From Vanrija pseudolonga (lineage: Eukaryota; Basidiomycota; Tremellomycetes; Trichosporonales; Trichosporonaceae), in contig NC_085852.1 in the NCBI RefSeq assembly GCF_020906515.1, forward strand, positions 2,914,001 to 2,978,000: a stretch of DNA of 64,000 nucleotides, given 5' to 3'. Shown piece by piece: positions 34,255-42,933 of the stretch (positions within the stretch are counted from its first letter, which is position 1; every line of letters starts with the position of its first letter). A program made the translations under genes and the position numbers. The notes under the pieces are model-generated. The model did not search any database, was not told where the DNA came from, and was given only the letters and a program-made list of their open reading frames with translations.

Positions 34255-35298
34255 ATGCCAGTCCTCGCGTCCGCCGTCGACGCGATAGGCCACACGCCGC
34301 TCGTGCGGCTCGACCGCCTCACTGCGTCCCTAGGGCTGCGCGGCACCCTGCTCGCCAAGCTCGACAACCTCAACCCGGGCGGGAGCAAGAAGGACCGGCC
34401 GGCGCTCGGCATCCTCGACGAGGCGGCCGCAAGCGGCACCCTGGCGCCGGGGCAGACGGTCGTCGAGCTGACCTCGGGGAATACGGGGACCGGCCTCGCG
34501 ATCGTGTGCGCGGTCCGCGGGCACCCCTTCGTGGCTGTCATGTCCCGTGGCAACAGCCCCGAGAGGGCACGCATGATGGCCGCGCTCGGTGCAGAGGTCG
34601 TGCTCGTCGACCAGGCGCCGGGCAGCGTCGTCGGCCAGGTGTCGGGCACGGACCTCGCGCTCGTCGAGGTGCGCGCGCGCGAAGTCGCCGAACAGCGGGG
34701 CGCGTTCCGCGCCGACCAGTTCCTGCGCGACGGTAACCCCCAATCCCACTACGACGGGACGGCGCAGGAGATCTGGGACGACACGGCGGGCGAGGTCGAC
34801 GCGTTCGTCGACTTTGTCGGCTCGGGCGGCACGTTCGCGGGCACGTCGCGCCGGCTCAAGGAGCTCAAACCCGACATTCAGTGCTTCGTCGTCGAGCCGA
34901 CCGACGCGGCGATCCTCGCGCACCGTACCGTCGCCAATCCCGACCACCCGATCCAAGGCGGCGGGTACTCGATGCCCGACCTGCGCTTCCTGCACGGCGT
35001 GGTGCCGGACGGATACTTGCAGGTCTCTGGCGCCGAGGCGCGCGACCACGCGCGCCTGCTCGCCACGCGCGAGGGCATCTTTGGCGGATACTCGTCCGGC
35101 GCGAACCTCGCTGCTGCGGTGCAGGTGTTGCGCCGCCCAGAGATGGAGGGCAAGACGGTTGTGTTTGTCGTGTGTGACTCGGGGCTCAAGTATTTGTCCA
35201 CAGACCTGTGGGCCGAGCTGCCGGAGGAGGCGGACGAGGCGAAGCCTGCCGCCGCCGCTGCAGACACCCTCGCGGACCAGCTAGACAAGACACTATAA
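34255..35298 (+). CDS. PLP-dependent cysteine synthase-family enzyme, intronless
   Basis: A 347-residue fold-type II PLP enzyme of the cysteine synthase/cystathionine beta-synthase group. Such enzymes replace the activated hydroxyl of O-acetylserine or a related substrate by sulfide or another nucleophile. Visible motifs are NPGGSKKDR with Lys46 as the PLP lysine, TSGNTGTG near residue 80 (substrate loop), GSGGTFAGTS (PLP phosphate loop) and YSSGANLAAA near the C-terminus. There is no heme or CBS domain, so it is not a full cystathionine beta-synthase. No targeting peptide is evident. It has no intron, unlike nearly all neighbours, and lies alone inside the GGFW array, which could mean horizontal origin or retrocopying; this is unproven. 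Exact substrate unknown. Confidence 0.85.
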   Translation: MPVLASAVDAIGHTPLVRLDRLTASLGLRGTLLAKLDNLNPGGSKKDRPALGILDEAAASGTLAPGQTVVELTSGNTGTGLAIVCAVRGHPFVAVMSRGNSPERARMMAALGAEVVLVDQAPGSVVGQVSGTDLALVEVRAREVAEQRGAFRADQFLRDGNPQSHYDGTAQEIWDDTAGEVDAFVDFVGSGGTFAGTSRRLKELKPDIQCFVVEPTDAAILAHRTVANPDHPIQGGGYSMPDLRFLHGVVPDGYLQVSGAEARDHARLLATREGIFGGYSSGANLAAAVQVLRRPEMEGKTVVFVVCDSGLKYLSTDLWAELPEEADEAKPAAAAADTLADQLDKTL

Positions 35299-35320
35299 TC
35301 ATGTATACATGCTCTTTCTT

Positions 35321-36471
35321 CTACCACCCGAAGAAGATGGCCCCAGAGCGGACCACGCCGTTGCCATAGTCCGCGTCGTCGTCGTCGTCGCTGTCCGCGC
35401 GCCCCGCGTCCTCCGCTTCCTCCTTCATACCCCCGTGTTCCCAGAAGAACTGCCCGTTGGCAAACCACTCGGCACGGGCATCGCGCATGCCTGCGCCGTT
35501 GGCGGCCGAGATCGCCAACCCACGCGCTACACGCGCCGCAGAGCGCGGGTCTTCAGCGTGCGCGATGACCCTGCTCCACTGCGCGTCGTTCAGCACGCGC
35601 GCGTCGCCCGACGCGTGGCGCACCACCTCGAGCACGAGCTCGTGCGGCAGCTCGAGCAGGGGGAACGCGCACGCGTTCCCCTCCTCCCCTCTTGTCGCCG
35701 TCAAGACGACCCTCGCGACAGGCAGTACGCGCCGAACAGCGGCGCGCACACGGCGCGCGTACCGCGCGTTCCTCGCCAGAAGCGCATACAGCCTGTTGAT
35801 CGCGAGCCCCGCCGTCGTCCCCGGATCCCGCGCACGACTGCACACGCACGGCGGGAACCGCGTGCACGTCGCGCGCTGGAGGCACAGGTCGGTGAGGGAC
35901 GGGTTCCGGCGTACCCCGTCCGCGAGGCGGTCGTAGTCTGCCGTCGCGAAGCTGCTCGACAGGCGCAGCCACTCGAGCCCGCGCGCAGCGGGCGAGAGGA
36001 GGAAGTCGGAGAGCGGGGGCACGTCGGCCGACTCGAGCGGGTGGGTGATGCTCAGCTGGCGCAGGGTTCGGGCGTCGAGCCGCGAGAGGAGGCGGGAGAA
36101 GTAGTGCCGCTGTGGGGCTGCGTCGTGCAGCGCGGCGTCGAGCGAGAGGGTCAGGTCGAGCTTTGATATTCTGGCTTCGTTGAGCGCGGCCACGGTGTCG
36201 TCGAGCGCGTGCAGCTGGGTGTTAGAGGGGAGAGGGGAGGTAGGGCACGTACCGAGTCCACGGTAACTGCGCGCTCGGTGTATGCCCCATTCGCGGGCTT
36301 CGGGTCCACCATTGGACGGAGGTCGACGTACGGTGCCGGCGGTGGGGGCGGGAACGCGGCCAGAGGGGCCAGTGGCTCGCCCGTCACGGCGCGCCACTGC
36401 AGCCCGTCTGTCTGCGCCCATGCCTTGATGCCCAGCGCTAGAGGGGTGCTGGGGCCGCTGCTATCTGGCAT
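35321..36471 (-). CDS. GGFW-family protein with acidic tail
   Basis: Exons 36253-36471 and 35321-36214 give 370 residues. The first intron is absent; the second is phase 0. The N-terminal domain has IKAWAQTDGLQWRAVTGE and PLAPLAAF. The repeat-like region is LHALDDTVAALNEARISKL, then LRQLSITHPLESADV. The cysteine motif is LCLQRATCTRFPPCVC, followed by RRVLPVARVVLTA. The C-terminal module is LLELPHELVLEVVRHASGDA with LNDAQW and AEDPRSA, ending EWFANGQFFW, followed by a 37-residue acidic extension with a poly-Asp run. It ends 22 bp from the stop of the convergent cysteine-synthase-type gene. Function unknown. Confidence 0.77.
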
Positions 36472-36693
36472 TTGAGAGTGGATGGAGACTTTGTGAAGCG
36501 GGTCGGGAGAGATGGAGCTTATGACGTCGGCGTTCGCCTGGTCAGTCGGTCGGCCTTCGCCGGAGTCGCCGGATACGCTGGGCCGGCGTCGATGCCGCGA
36601 CAACTCACAGCAAGCAAGCAATATGCATGCAGATGCAGCTCTAAAGCACGACGCACAAGACAAGACAAGAAGACAAGATACTATGCCACGCCG

Positions 36694-38659
36694 CTATGCC
36701 CAGTTCCCCCGGATCTCGCCCTGACCAACCAGACGCCAGTCGTATCTCTCCTCACCCAGCTTCATCGGGCCCTCCTTGACCGGCTCATTGCCTGGCTCGG
36801 CATCGATGCCGAAGAACGGCGCAATCGACAACCGCACGACGCCCTTGAACATCTCGAGCAGGCGAGGGCGGAGCACCTCGCCCGACTGGTGGAAATCGGG
36901 CGACGCGTTGAACTCGAGCAGCGTGACATCGGGCACGGCGAGCGCTGGGAGGGTGGCGCTGAACGCGTCTCCGGGCGCAGGGACCGCCGGCGTGCTCGGC
37001 GCCGTGATGGGCGTTGGGGTCGTCGGTGTGCTTGAGCCACCCGTCGACGGCGGGTGAGACAAAATCAGGTCGACACCGAAGATCTACCAAGTCAGAAAAG
37101 TCATCACAGCCCGCACTCACCTCGAACGCATTAGGCATCAGTTGCAGCCCGAACGAGCCGCACTCGGCGCCCGCCTTGACGGCCTCGGCGACGACCTCGC
37201 CGACCTTGGCAAACGTTGCGTCGAGCCACTCGCGCGTGACGGTGCCCTTGGGCGAGTATCCGCCGTCGTTTGATGACAGCGCAGTGAGGCCTTGGAGGTC
37301 CCAGAAGAGCCGCACAAGGTTTTCCTGGGGCACGGGCGCACCAAAGCCGTCGGTCTGGGCGTCAGCTAGGCGACAAGGGCAAAGCTCACCTGGAGACACG
37401 TGTTGGTGAGGTGTGGTCTCAGGTCGATTGGCTCGCCGTCCGCCGAGCTCGTGGGCTGGGAATACAGCGCGCCGGAGAACAGCGCCAGCATCGTCCGCGA
37501 AAGGTGCACAGTGTAGCTGCCCGTCACGAGGACATAGGCGCGCAGGTGAAACTTTTGTCCCCGGGGAGGCGAACCAGGGTGCTCGAGCAGGTCGAACAGG
37601 ACCGGGCGGGGGAGGTATTCCTGTGGAATGAGCGCGTGCACAAGATCAACGGTGTGTGCGATCGTCGCGGTGTGTGCGATCGCCCCCGTGTGTGCTCGGT
37701 ACTCACCTGGATGACAAAGTGCCTGAGGTGCGAGGTCTGCACGGCCGTTCCTTCGTCCTTGTCCTCGTCGTCGTCATCATTCAAGGTGACAGCCTTGGTG
37801 GAGGATGCCAGTGCGGCGTCGTCGTGGTCCTCACCGTCCTCGGCGTCCTCAAACTCGTCCTCGGACTCGGGCTCAAACTCCTCGAAGATTTCGCGGCTGT
37901 AGATGTCAGCTGTTGGCTCTCTCCGTGCCCACTCACAGCTCGTCCTCGGTCGAAAACAACCTGATTCCCTGTGCTCTGTCCGCGAATCCCGGCTTGAGAA
38001 TGAACCACCGCTTCTCGTCCCCGTCCCCCTCGTTGAGCTGCATCGCCTGGGCAAGCTCATACAGATCGTCGAGCAGCAGCTCGTCGAGCTCGTCGGCAAA
38101 CTGGATATCAATCGTCCATCCCTTTGGCATGCCGCCGACGCCGCCATTCTCGGGGGCAGCGAGCACGCTCTTCTCGCCACGGTGGTCCGCCTTGGCGAGG
38201 TACTCCTGCACCGTGGAGTGCAGCTGGTGTTTCCGGATGAGCGCCTTGCGGTAAATGTACGACGAGATCTGGTACGACGGGTCGGCGTGCGGCTTGTCAA
38301 AGGACATGAGGTCGTAGTCTGCCCTGCGTGGTGTGAGCTCCCTCCCTCCGTTGGAGTGCATGGGCCAGCAAGCCACCGCACAAATAGACACGGCCGCTGC
38401 GACGAACGAACGTGCTGGAGAAGGAAAAGTGGCCACACTCAACGTCCTCGAGCACGCGCTCTTCGCTACACCTGCCCCGCGCCACTCACCATTGCAGCCT
38501 CGGCGGGTTCTTCTCGTCGGGCGGCAGGACGGTAATGTTAACGGCCGGCAACGTCGCAGCCAGCGCGCGGAGCAGCAGCGTCTGGGTGTATGGCGAGGGG
38601 AAGTTGACAAAGGCGGTCAGCGGGGGCTGGCGCTCGTCGTCCGAGTCGTCGCGCGACAT
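36694..38659 (-). CDS. PBY1: Tubulin-tyrosine-ligase-domain protein, PBY1-like
   Basis: Multi-exon gene starting MSRDDSDDERQPPLTAF and ending EIRGNWA. The TTL (ATP-grasp) domain is clear: RWFILKPGFADRAQGIRLF, then FHLRAYVLVTGSYTVHL, LTNTCLQ, and a C-terminal GFGAPVP...LFWDLQG...FGVDLIL...LLEFNASPD order. An acidic insert (DEFEDAEDGEDHDD, DDDDEDKDEG) sits between the ATP-binding halves. Fungal proteins of this kind are called PBY1 after the yeast P-body protein; TTL relatives ligate amino acids to proteins, but the substrate of the fungal ones is not certain. The first intron follows RLQW, joining it to ADYDLMSFD. The protein is probably cytosolic. The domain call is firm; the symbol is by resemblance. 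Confidence 0.83.
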
Positions 38660-39118
38660 GGTCGTTGGTGGAGTGAGGTGGAGTGGAGTAAACAAATGAA
38701 TGTGCGATGGAGAGCGCGCAGTTGAATCAATCACAAACACTCGAGGCGTTGCAACAAGTTTTGTCTCGGGTAACCAAAGGGCCTCGCAGTGTCGTGTCTG
38801 TCGTTGTCGTCGTGTCTAGCCCAAACGAGCAATGAGTAACGTTATCGAGTAGTTTGCGTGCAGGGATGAGTACGAGGAGGTGACTGCAAAGGAGCGAGAG
38901 ACGAGAGCACGACCAGCCGCAATCTGAAACGCGCGCTCACGCTGCCATTTCGTCGTCGCAAAACGCAAAACTGGGCCAAATCTTGGCACTTTAAAATGTG
39001 GAGGCGGGGAAACATCTAATCAGATTACAAAATGCCACGTGGGGTATTAGAAGTGATACACATGGATTACAAAGCCCTAATTGCCGGTGGCGATACCATA
39101 GCGGTGTGTGTACTCGGT

Positions 39119-39158
<40 letters not shown>

Positions 39159-39165
39159 CACCCTC
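38660..39165. other. Intergenic region
   Basis: About 500 bp upstream of the TTL gene and downstream of the next leftward gene. No gene was found; the right end contains the trinucleotide repeat listed separately. Confidence 0.5.
39119..39155. repeat. CAG/CTG trinucleotide repeat, about 12 units
   Basis: An uninterrupted GCA run begins at 39119. The leftward gene at 39166-39738 stops 11 bp away, so its mRNA would carry about 12 CTG units at the start of the 3' UTR. Confidence 0.8.
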
Positions 39166-39738
39166 CTACGCCCTGCCACTCTCCCCGCTGCGCCGCCTGT
39201 GACGATCCTTGTACCAGTCCTCGTCGCCGCGCTCCGAGTTGACAGCGGTGAGGAGGGCCGTGCTCTCCATCTCCATGTCCTCGGAGCCCGCGTTGAAGCC
39301 GGCCGTCTCGTCTCTCTTCGGCGGGCGGCTGCGCCAATCTACCGTCAGCGATACTCCAGACGCACACCTACCCAGCCATGTCCAGTAAGCAAGAGCGGCG
39401 GCGGCCAGTGCGAGCACAATGCCAACCCCGGTGAGGAGGCCGAGTATCGCGCCGCGCAGGTACCTCGTCGAGCCGGGCGCCGCGAAGCACACCTGGCCTG
39501 CGGCGGCGAGCATGTCGGTGAGCGTTTCGTTGCCTGCCGCCTCGGTCGCGAGGCACCTGTTCCAGTCGGCTAGGCGCTGGGCCATGGCGTTGTCCGATGA
39601 CCCGCTAAGGGCCGGCTGCTCACGGAACGTGCAGGTCACGTCGTTGACCCATGTCCCCGCTGCGGCGAGGCAGCAGCGAAAGCCGGCGCGCCCGATGTCG
39701 ATGGTGCAGTTGATGGCTGACTGGTCGTCCAGGAGCAT
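39166..39738 (-). CDS. Single-pass membrane protein with cysteine-rich ectodomain
   Basis: A 179-residue protein after removal of a 33-nt in-frame intron (GTAGGT...GGTAG, following YWTWL). The N-terminal half has six spaced cysteines (NCT, RCC, VTC, NRC, QVC) and no classical signal peptide. A strong membrane segment follows (ILGLLTGVGIVLALAAAALA), then a charged tail with EMESTALL, which fits an acidic dileucine sorting signal. The tandem copy at 39919-40482 shares the cysteine spacing, membrane segment and ESTxL tail, and the upstream regions are also alike, so they arose by local duplication. I infer a membrane protein with its Cys region outside the cytosol, possibly vacuolar or endosomal. 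Family not recognised. Confidence 0.7.
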   Translation of the reverse strand: MLLDDQSAINCTIDIGRAGFRCCLAAAGTWVNDVTCTFREQPALSGSSDNAMAQRLADWNRCLATEAAGNETLTDMLAAAGQVCFAAPGSTRYLRGAILGLLTGVGIVLALAAAALAYWTWLGRCASGVSLTVDWRSRPPKRDETAGFNAGSEDMEMESTALLTAVNSERGDEDWYKDRHRRRSGESGRA

Positions 39739-39918
39739 GGCGATGGTGTGGTGGTGGTGGTGGTGGAGGTGGATGATACAGCAGTGTTCAAGTCACAGCT
39801 GTGTCTTGGGTCAAGGCGGCGAGAAGAGAAGCCTGCGGGGTGCAGCTCGCACCCAGCACCGTGGCAAATGACACACTGTACATACATATCAGACTGACAA
39901 AAGCAGTGCGCAACATTG

Positions 39919-40482
39919 CTACGATTTGCCATCATGGCCCATGCTTCGCGGCTTATCGCTCTCCTTCTCGTGCCATTGCTCCTCGTCGCCCTCGGCCTCG
40001 GCGAAGAGCGGCGTGCTCTCCGCCTCGGAGGAGCGCGAGCCCGCCTCCAGCGCGGCCCTGCGTTCATCTTGTCTGTCAGCGGCCTGTCTGAACCAAGCCC
40101 ACATACGTGCCCCGCGCGTCATGCTGGTATAAAGCGAAATGAGGAAGGCCACGGCGCCGAGGAAGGTAACGGCGCCAAACACGAGCAGAAGGACCCGCAT
40201 TACCACCTGAAACTCTGTCGTCGAGCCGGGTGCCGCGAAGCACAGTTGCCCCGCGTCCGCGAGCATGTCGGCCAGCGTGTCGTTCCCCTCTGCCGCGGTC
40301 GCGAGGCACTCGTTCCATGCGCGCAGGCGGCTGCCCATCGCCGTGTTGTGCGTCATCAAATCCTCGCGGAAGGCGCAGGTGAGGTCGTTGAGCCATTGCC
40401 CGCCTGCGCGGAGGCAGCAGCGGAAGCCGACGCGCCCGACGGACACGGTGCAGTTGACGGCTGACTAGTCGTCGAGGAGCAT
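39919..40482 (-). pseudogene. Tandem paralog of the Cys-rich membrane protein, stop at codon 6
   Basis: The frame matches the neighbour at 39166-39738 from the ATG onward: MLLDD, then TAG where the neighbour has CAG (Gln), then SAVNCTVSVGRVGFRCC and an open frame of about 180 codons. The stop lies at 40465-40467. Everything downstream is well kept: six cysteines, a membrane segment (LLLVFGAVTFLGAVAFLI) and the tail motif ESTPLF. A short intron with a GTATGT donor may exist after MTRGA. The good state of the rest suggests a recent nonsense change, start at a later or near-cognate codon, readthrough, or a sequence error. The upstream region also resembles that of the neighbour (ACACTGCT element). 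Confidence 0.6.
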
Positions 40483-40670
40483 GGTGGTGGTAGTGGTGGG
40501 AGATGGAGCAGTGTTGAAGTGCCTGTTGTGGTTTGGCGGGATAAAGAGCTAAAAGGTGAGCCCACCCCGCCACCCCCACCCACAGCAGCAGCAATGACGT
40601 ATCGGACCAACCCGACAATGACCGTCTCGACCCAATGCCCATCATCCACCACCACATCGCAAAGCTCAGA

Positions 40671-41645
40671 ATGGCATCGGTCGGCGCGTCGCTCGAGCAC
40701 AGGCTCAAGGCGAGTCTGCCCATAGAGCCCGCTGACGCCAGATGCGCGACGGGCACACGATCCCGCAGTTCGGCCTGGGCGTGTACGACATGTCTAGCAA
40801 GGAGACGTACGCCGCGGTCCGCGCCGCGCTGGCGGCGGGGTACAAGCACGTCGACACGGCAGAGTGGTACTACAACGAGGCGGACGTCGGGCGTGCGCTG
40901 GCGGACCACTTGAAGGACACGGGCGCCCAGCGCAGCGACTACTTCATCACGTCCAAGCTGATGCGGAACCGGTCCTACGCCGCCGCGCTGTCCGACCTGC
41001 GCGCGTCGCTGGGGCGCGCAGGGCTCGACTACTTCGACCTGTACCTCCTCCACTCGCCGATCGGCGGCGCAGCCACCCGCAAGGAGGTGTGGCGTGCGCT
41101 CGTTGACGCGCGTAGCGAGGGCCTGGTGCGCTCGGTCGGCGTGAGCAACTTTGGCGTCAAGCACCTCGACGAGATGCAGGGCGAGCTGCCGGCGGTCAAC
41201 CAGGTCGATCTGCACCCCTGGATGCGGCACGAGGATATCGTCGCGGCATGCGAGGCGCGGGGCATCCTCCTTGAAGTGCGTTGGGTTTAGGGCTCGCTGA
41301 CACACCTCAGGCGTGGGCGCCGCTCGCGCGCGGCATCAAGTTCGACGACCCGGCGCTTGTCGCCATCGCGAAGAAGCACGGAAGGGATAAGGCGCAGATC
41401 CTCCTCCGGTGGGGGCTGCAGCATGTACGTGGGGGAGAGAACGAGCTGACACCCAGGGCTTCATCGTCATTCCCAAGTCTGTATCCCCCGCACGCATCGC
41501 CTCCAACGCCAACGTGCTCGACTTTGCCCTCGACGACGCGGATATGCAGGCGGTAAGTGTGAGCGAGATGGGGCAGCGCTGACACCAGCTCGATGCGCTG
41601 GACGAGTATCTCGTTACCGACTGGGACGTTGTGGATGTGGAGTAG
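40671..41645 (+). CDS. Aldo-keto reductase
   Basis: NAD(P)H-dependent oxidoreductase of the AKR superfamily. Exons 40671-40709, 40742-41275, 41311-41424, 41457-41552 and 41589-41645 give 279 residues, a standard short fungal AKR. The catalytic set is visible: Asp and Tyr in VDTAEWYYNEADVG, Lys in TSKL, His in LLHSP. Further AKR signatures are GVSNFGVKHLDEM, INQ-like VNQVDLHPW, and IPKSVSPARIASN for cofactor binding. The first intron would be 32 nt with a GC donor (GCGAGT...GCCAG), since no GT donor joins MASVGASLEHRLK to MRDGHTIPQFGLG; if it is not real the protein starts at the ATG at 40742. Probably cytosolic; substrate unknown. Confidence 0.88.
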
Positions 41646-42088
41646 GGAGATGCGCAATAGAGCTAGCTCATCATATGCGATTATGCCGCTTGCATTGGTC
41701 ACACACAACCAGTGGCACTACAAGGAGGATGGAGTGATAACGCCTCAGTCACCCCTCCCCGCCCCACTCACCCAAGCCGCCGTGTCTGCCCGCGCTGTCG
41801 CACCAGCACTAGCAGACGAGGCACAGGGCGATACGTGTCTGGCGATGGCTCCACTGGGCCTGCCGCACTACAGTGGCCTGTTTATAGCTCGTGCTGGACT
41901 AGTGGGAGGGCCAGGAACGATGCAAGACGGGTGCACCGCAGCAAACAGCCGCGGGAGCCTGAGGTGCAAGGTGGTGGTGGCACCGCGTGGTGTCCGCCGC
42001 AGGCATGATAAAGGCCGCCCAGTGATCGTCGCCACACAATCGCCCCGCCGAGGTCCCCACACCCACACACACCCACGACACCCACACA

Positions 42089-42388
42089 ATGGCCATCACC
42101 TGGACCATGATCCTCGAAGCCGGCGGGCCCAGTACGTCCCCAGCCCCACCCCCAGCTCACGCCGCCCCAGACTCGACGCCACGCGAGCACAGGCTCAAGA
42201 CCCCGCTCATCCCGTACGTCTTCAACATCGACTGGCAAGTACGCATCAAGCAGCAGGCGACGGCCGATGGCGAGCCACAGGAAGACGAGGGGTATGAGGC
42301 TCTCGCGGCGGGCGAGGAGCTCGCTGCGGCGCGCGACGAGACGCGTGCCGTGCGCGCCAGCGCGAGGGTGCGGGCGTGGCGCGACTAG
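42089..42388 (+). CDS. Small hypothetical protein, 86 aa
   Basis: Exons 42089-42131 and 42171-42388 (39-nt GTACGT...CCCAG intron, phase 1) give 86 residues: MAITWTMILEAGGP, then STPREHR and IPYVFNIDW, then an Ala/Glu/Arg-rich tail. The intron is in frame and free of stops, so an unspliced 99-residue form is possible. The plan matches the small gene at 11168-11453 (first exon ending GP, same intron phase, TPxxxR then IPY). No domain recognised. Confidence 0.45.
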   Translation: MAITWTMILEAGGPSTSPAPPPAHAAPDSTPREHRLKTPLIPYVFNIDWQVRIKQQATADGEPQEDEGYEALAAGEELAAARDETRAVRASARVRAWRD

Positions 42389-42933
42389 CTGGCCGAAGCC
42401 GAGCCGAATGGAGCCGTACTTTACCTTGCCCAAGAGTAAGAGGTATGCAGTGTGTCGTCGATCTCGTTGGCCGTTGTCGGTCGACAACCTACTAGCGTCG
42501 GCCCGAAGGTAGGAGGCATGTTTAGCCGTGTGCCCGGCGGTGGAGATCTGGCGGCGCTGTGGGTGGCGGGTGGCGGGTGGCGCGACGCGGCGCGGCGCTC
42601 CTTGTCGGCTCAAGTGTCTCTCGATCAATCGATCGACGTGCTCGTTTGCTCTCAGACAAAGCGACAGGCAATGCTCGTATTGGTTAGCGAGCTACGCAAC
42701 GAGATCTGCAGCGAGTGGCAAGCAAGCGAATGCACGCTGCACAGCGAGTTGCTGCAGAACTTGGCGGCCTGCAGACCTCCTCCCACCCCCGCGCCACAGC
42801 GCCGCGCCGCAGCGCCCCGCGCGCACTGGGCGCACAGCGAGAATCGAGAGCACAAGTGCGTACTTACTTGCAAGTTGGTCGTCAGCATCCTTCCGCCGTC
42901 TGGCTTCACTCTCTCACTCTACTCACTCACGCC
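42389..42933. other. Intergenic region
   Basis: About 545 bp with no gene seen; upstream region of the RING-finger gene that starts at 42934. Confidence 0.45.

Noticed and set aside
39119-39155. CAG run as a polyglutamine-coding tract or CRISPR-like repeat
   Set aside because: It lies after the stop of the adjacent gene in an untranslated position, and there are no spacers or repeat units of CRISPR size.
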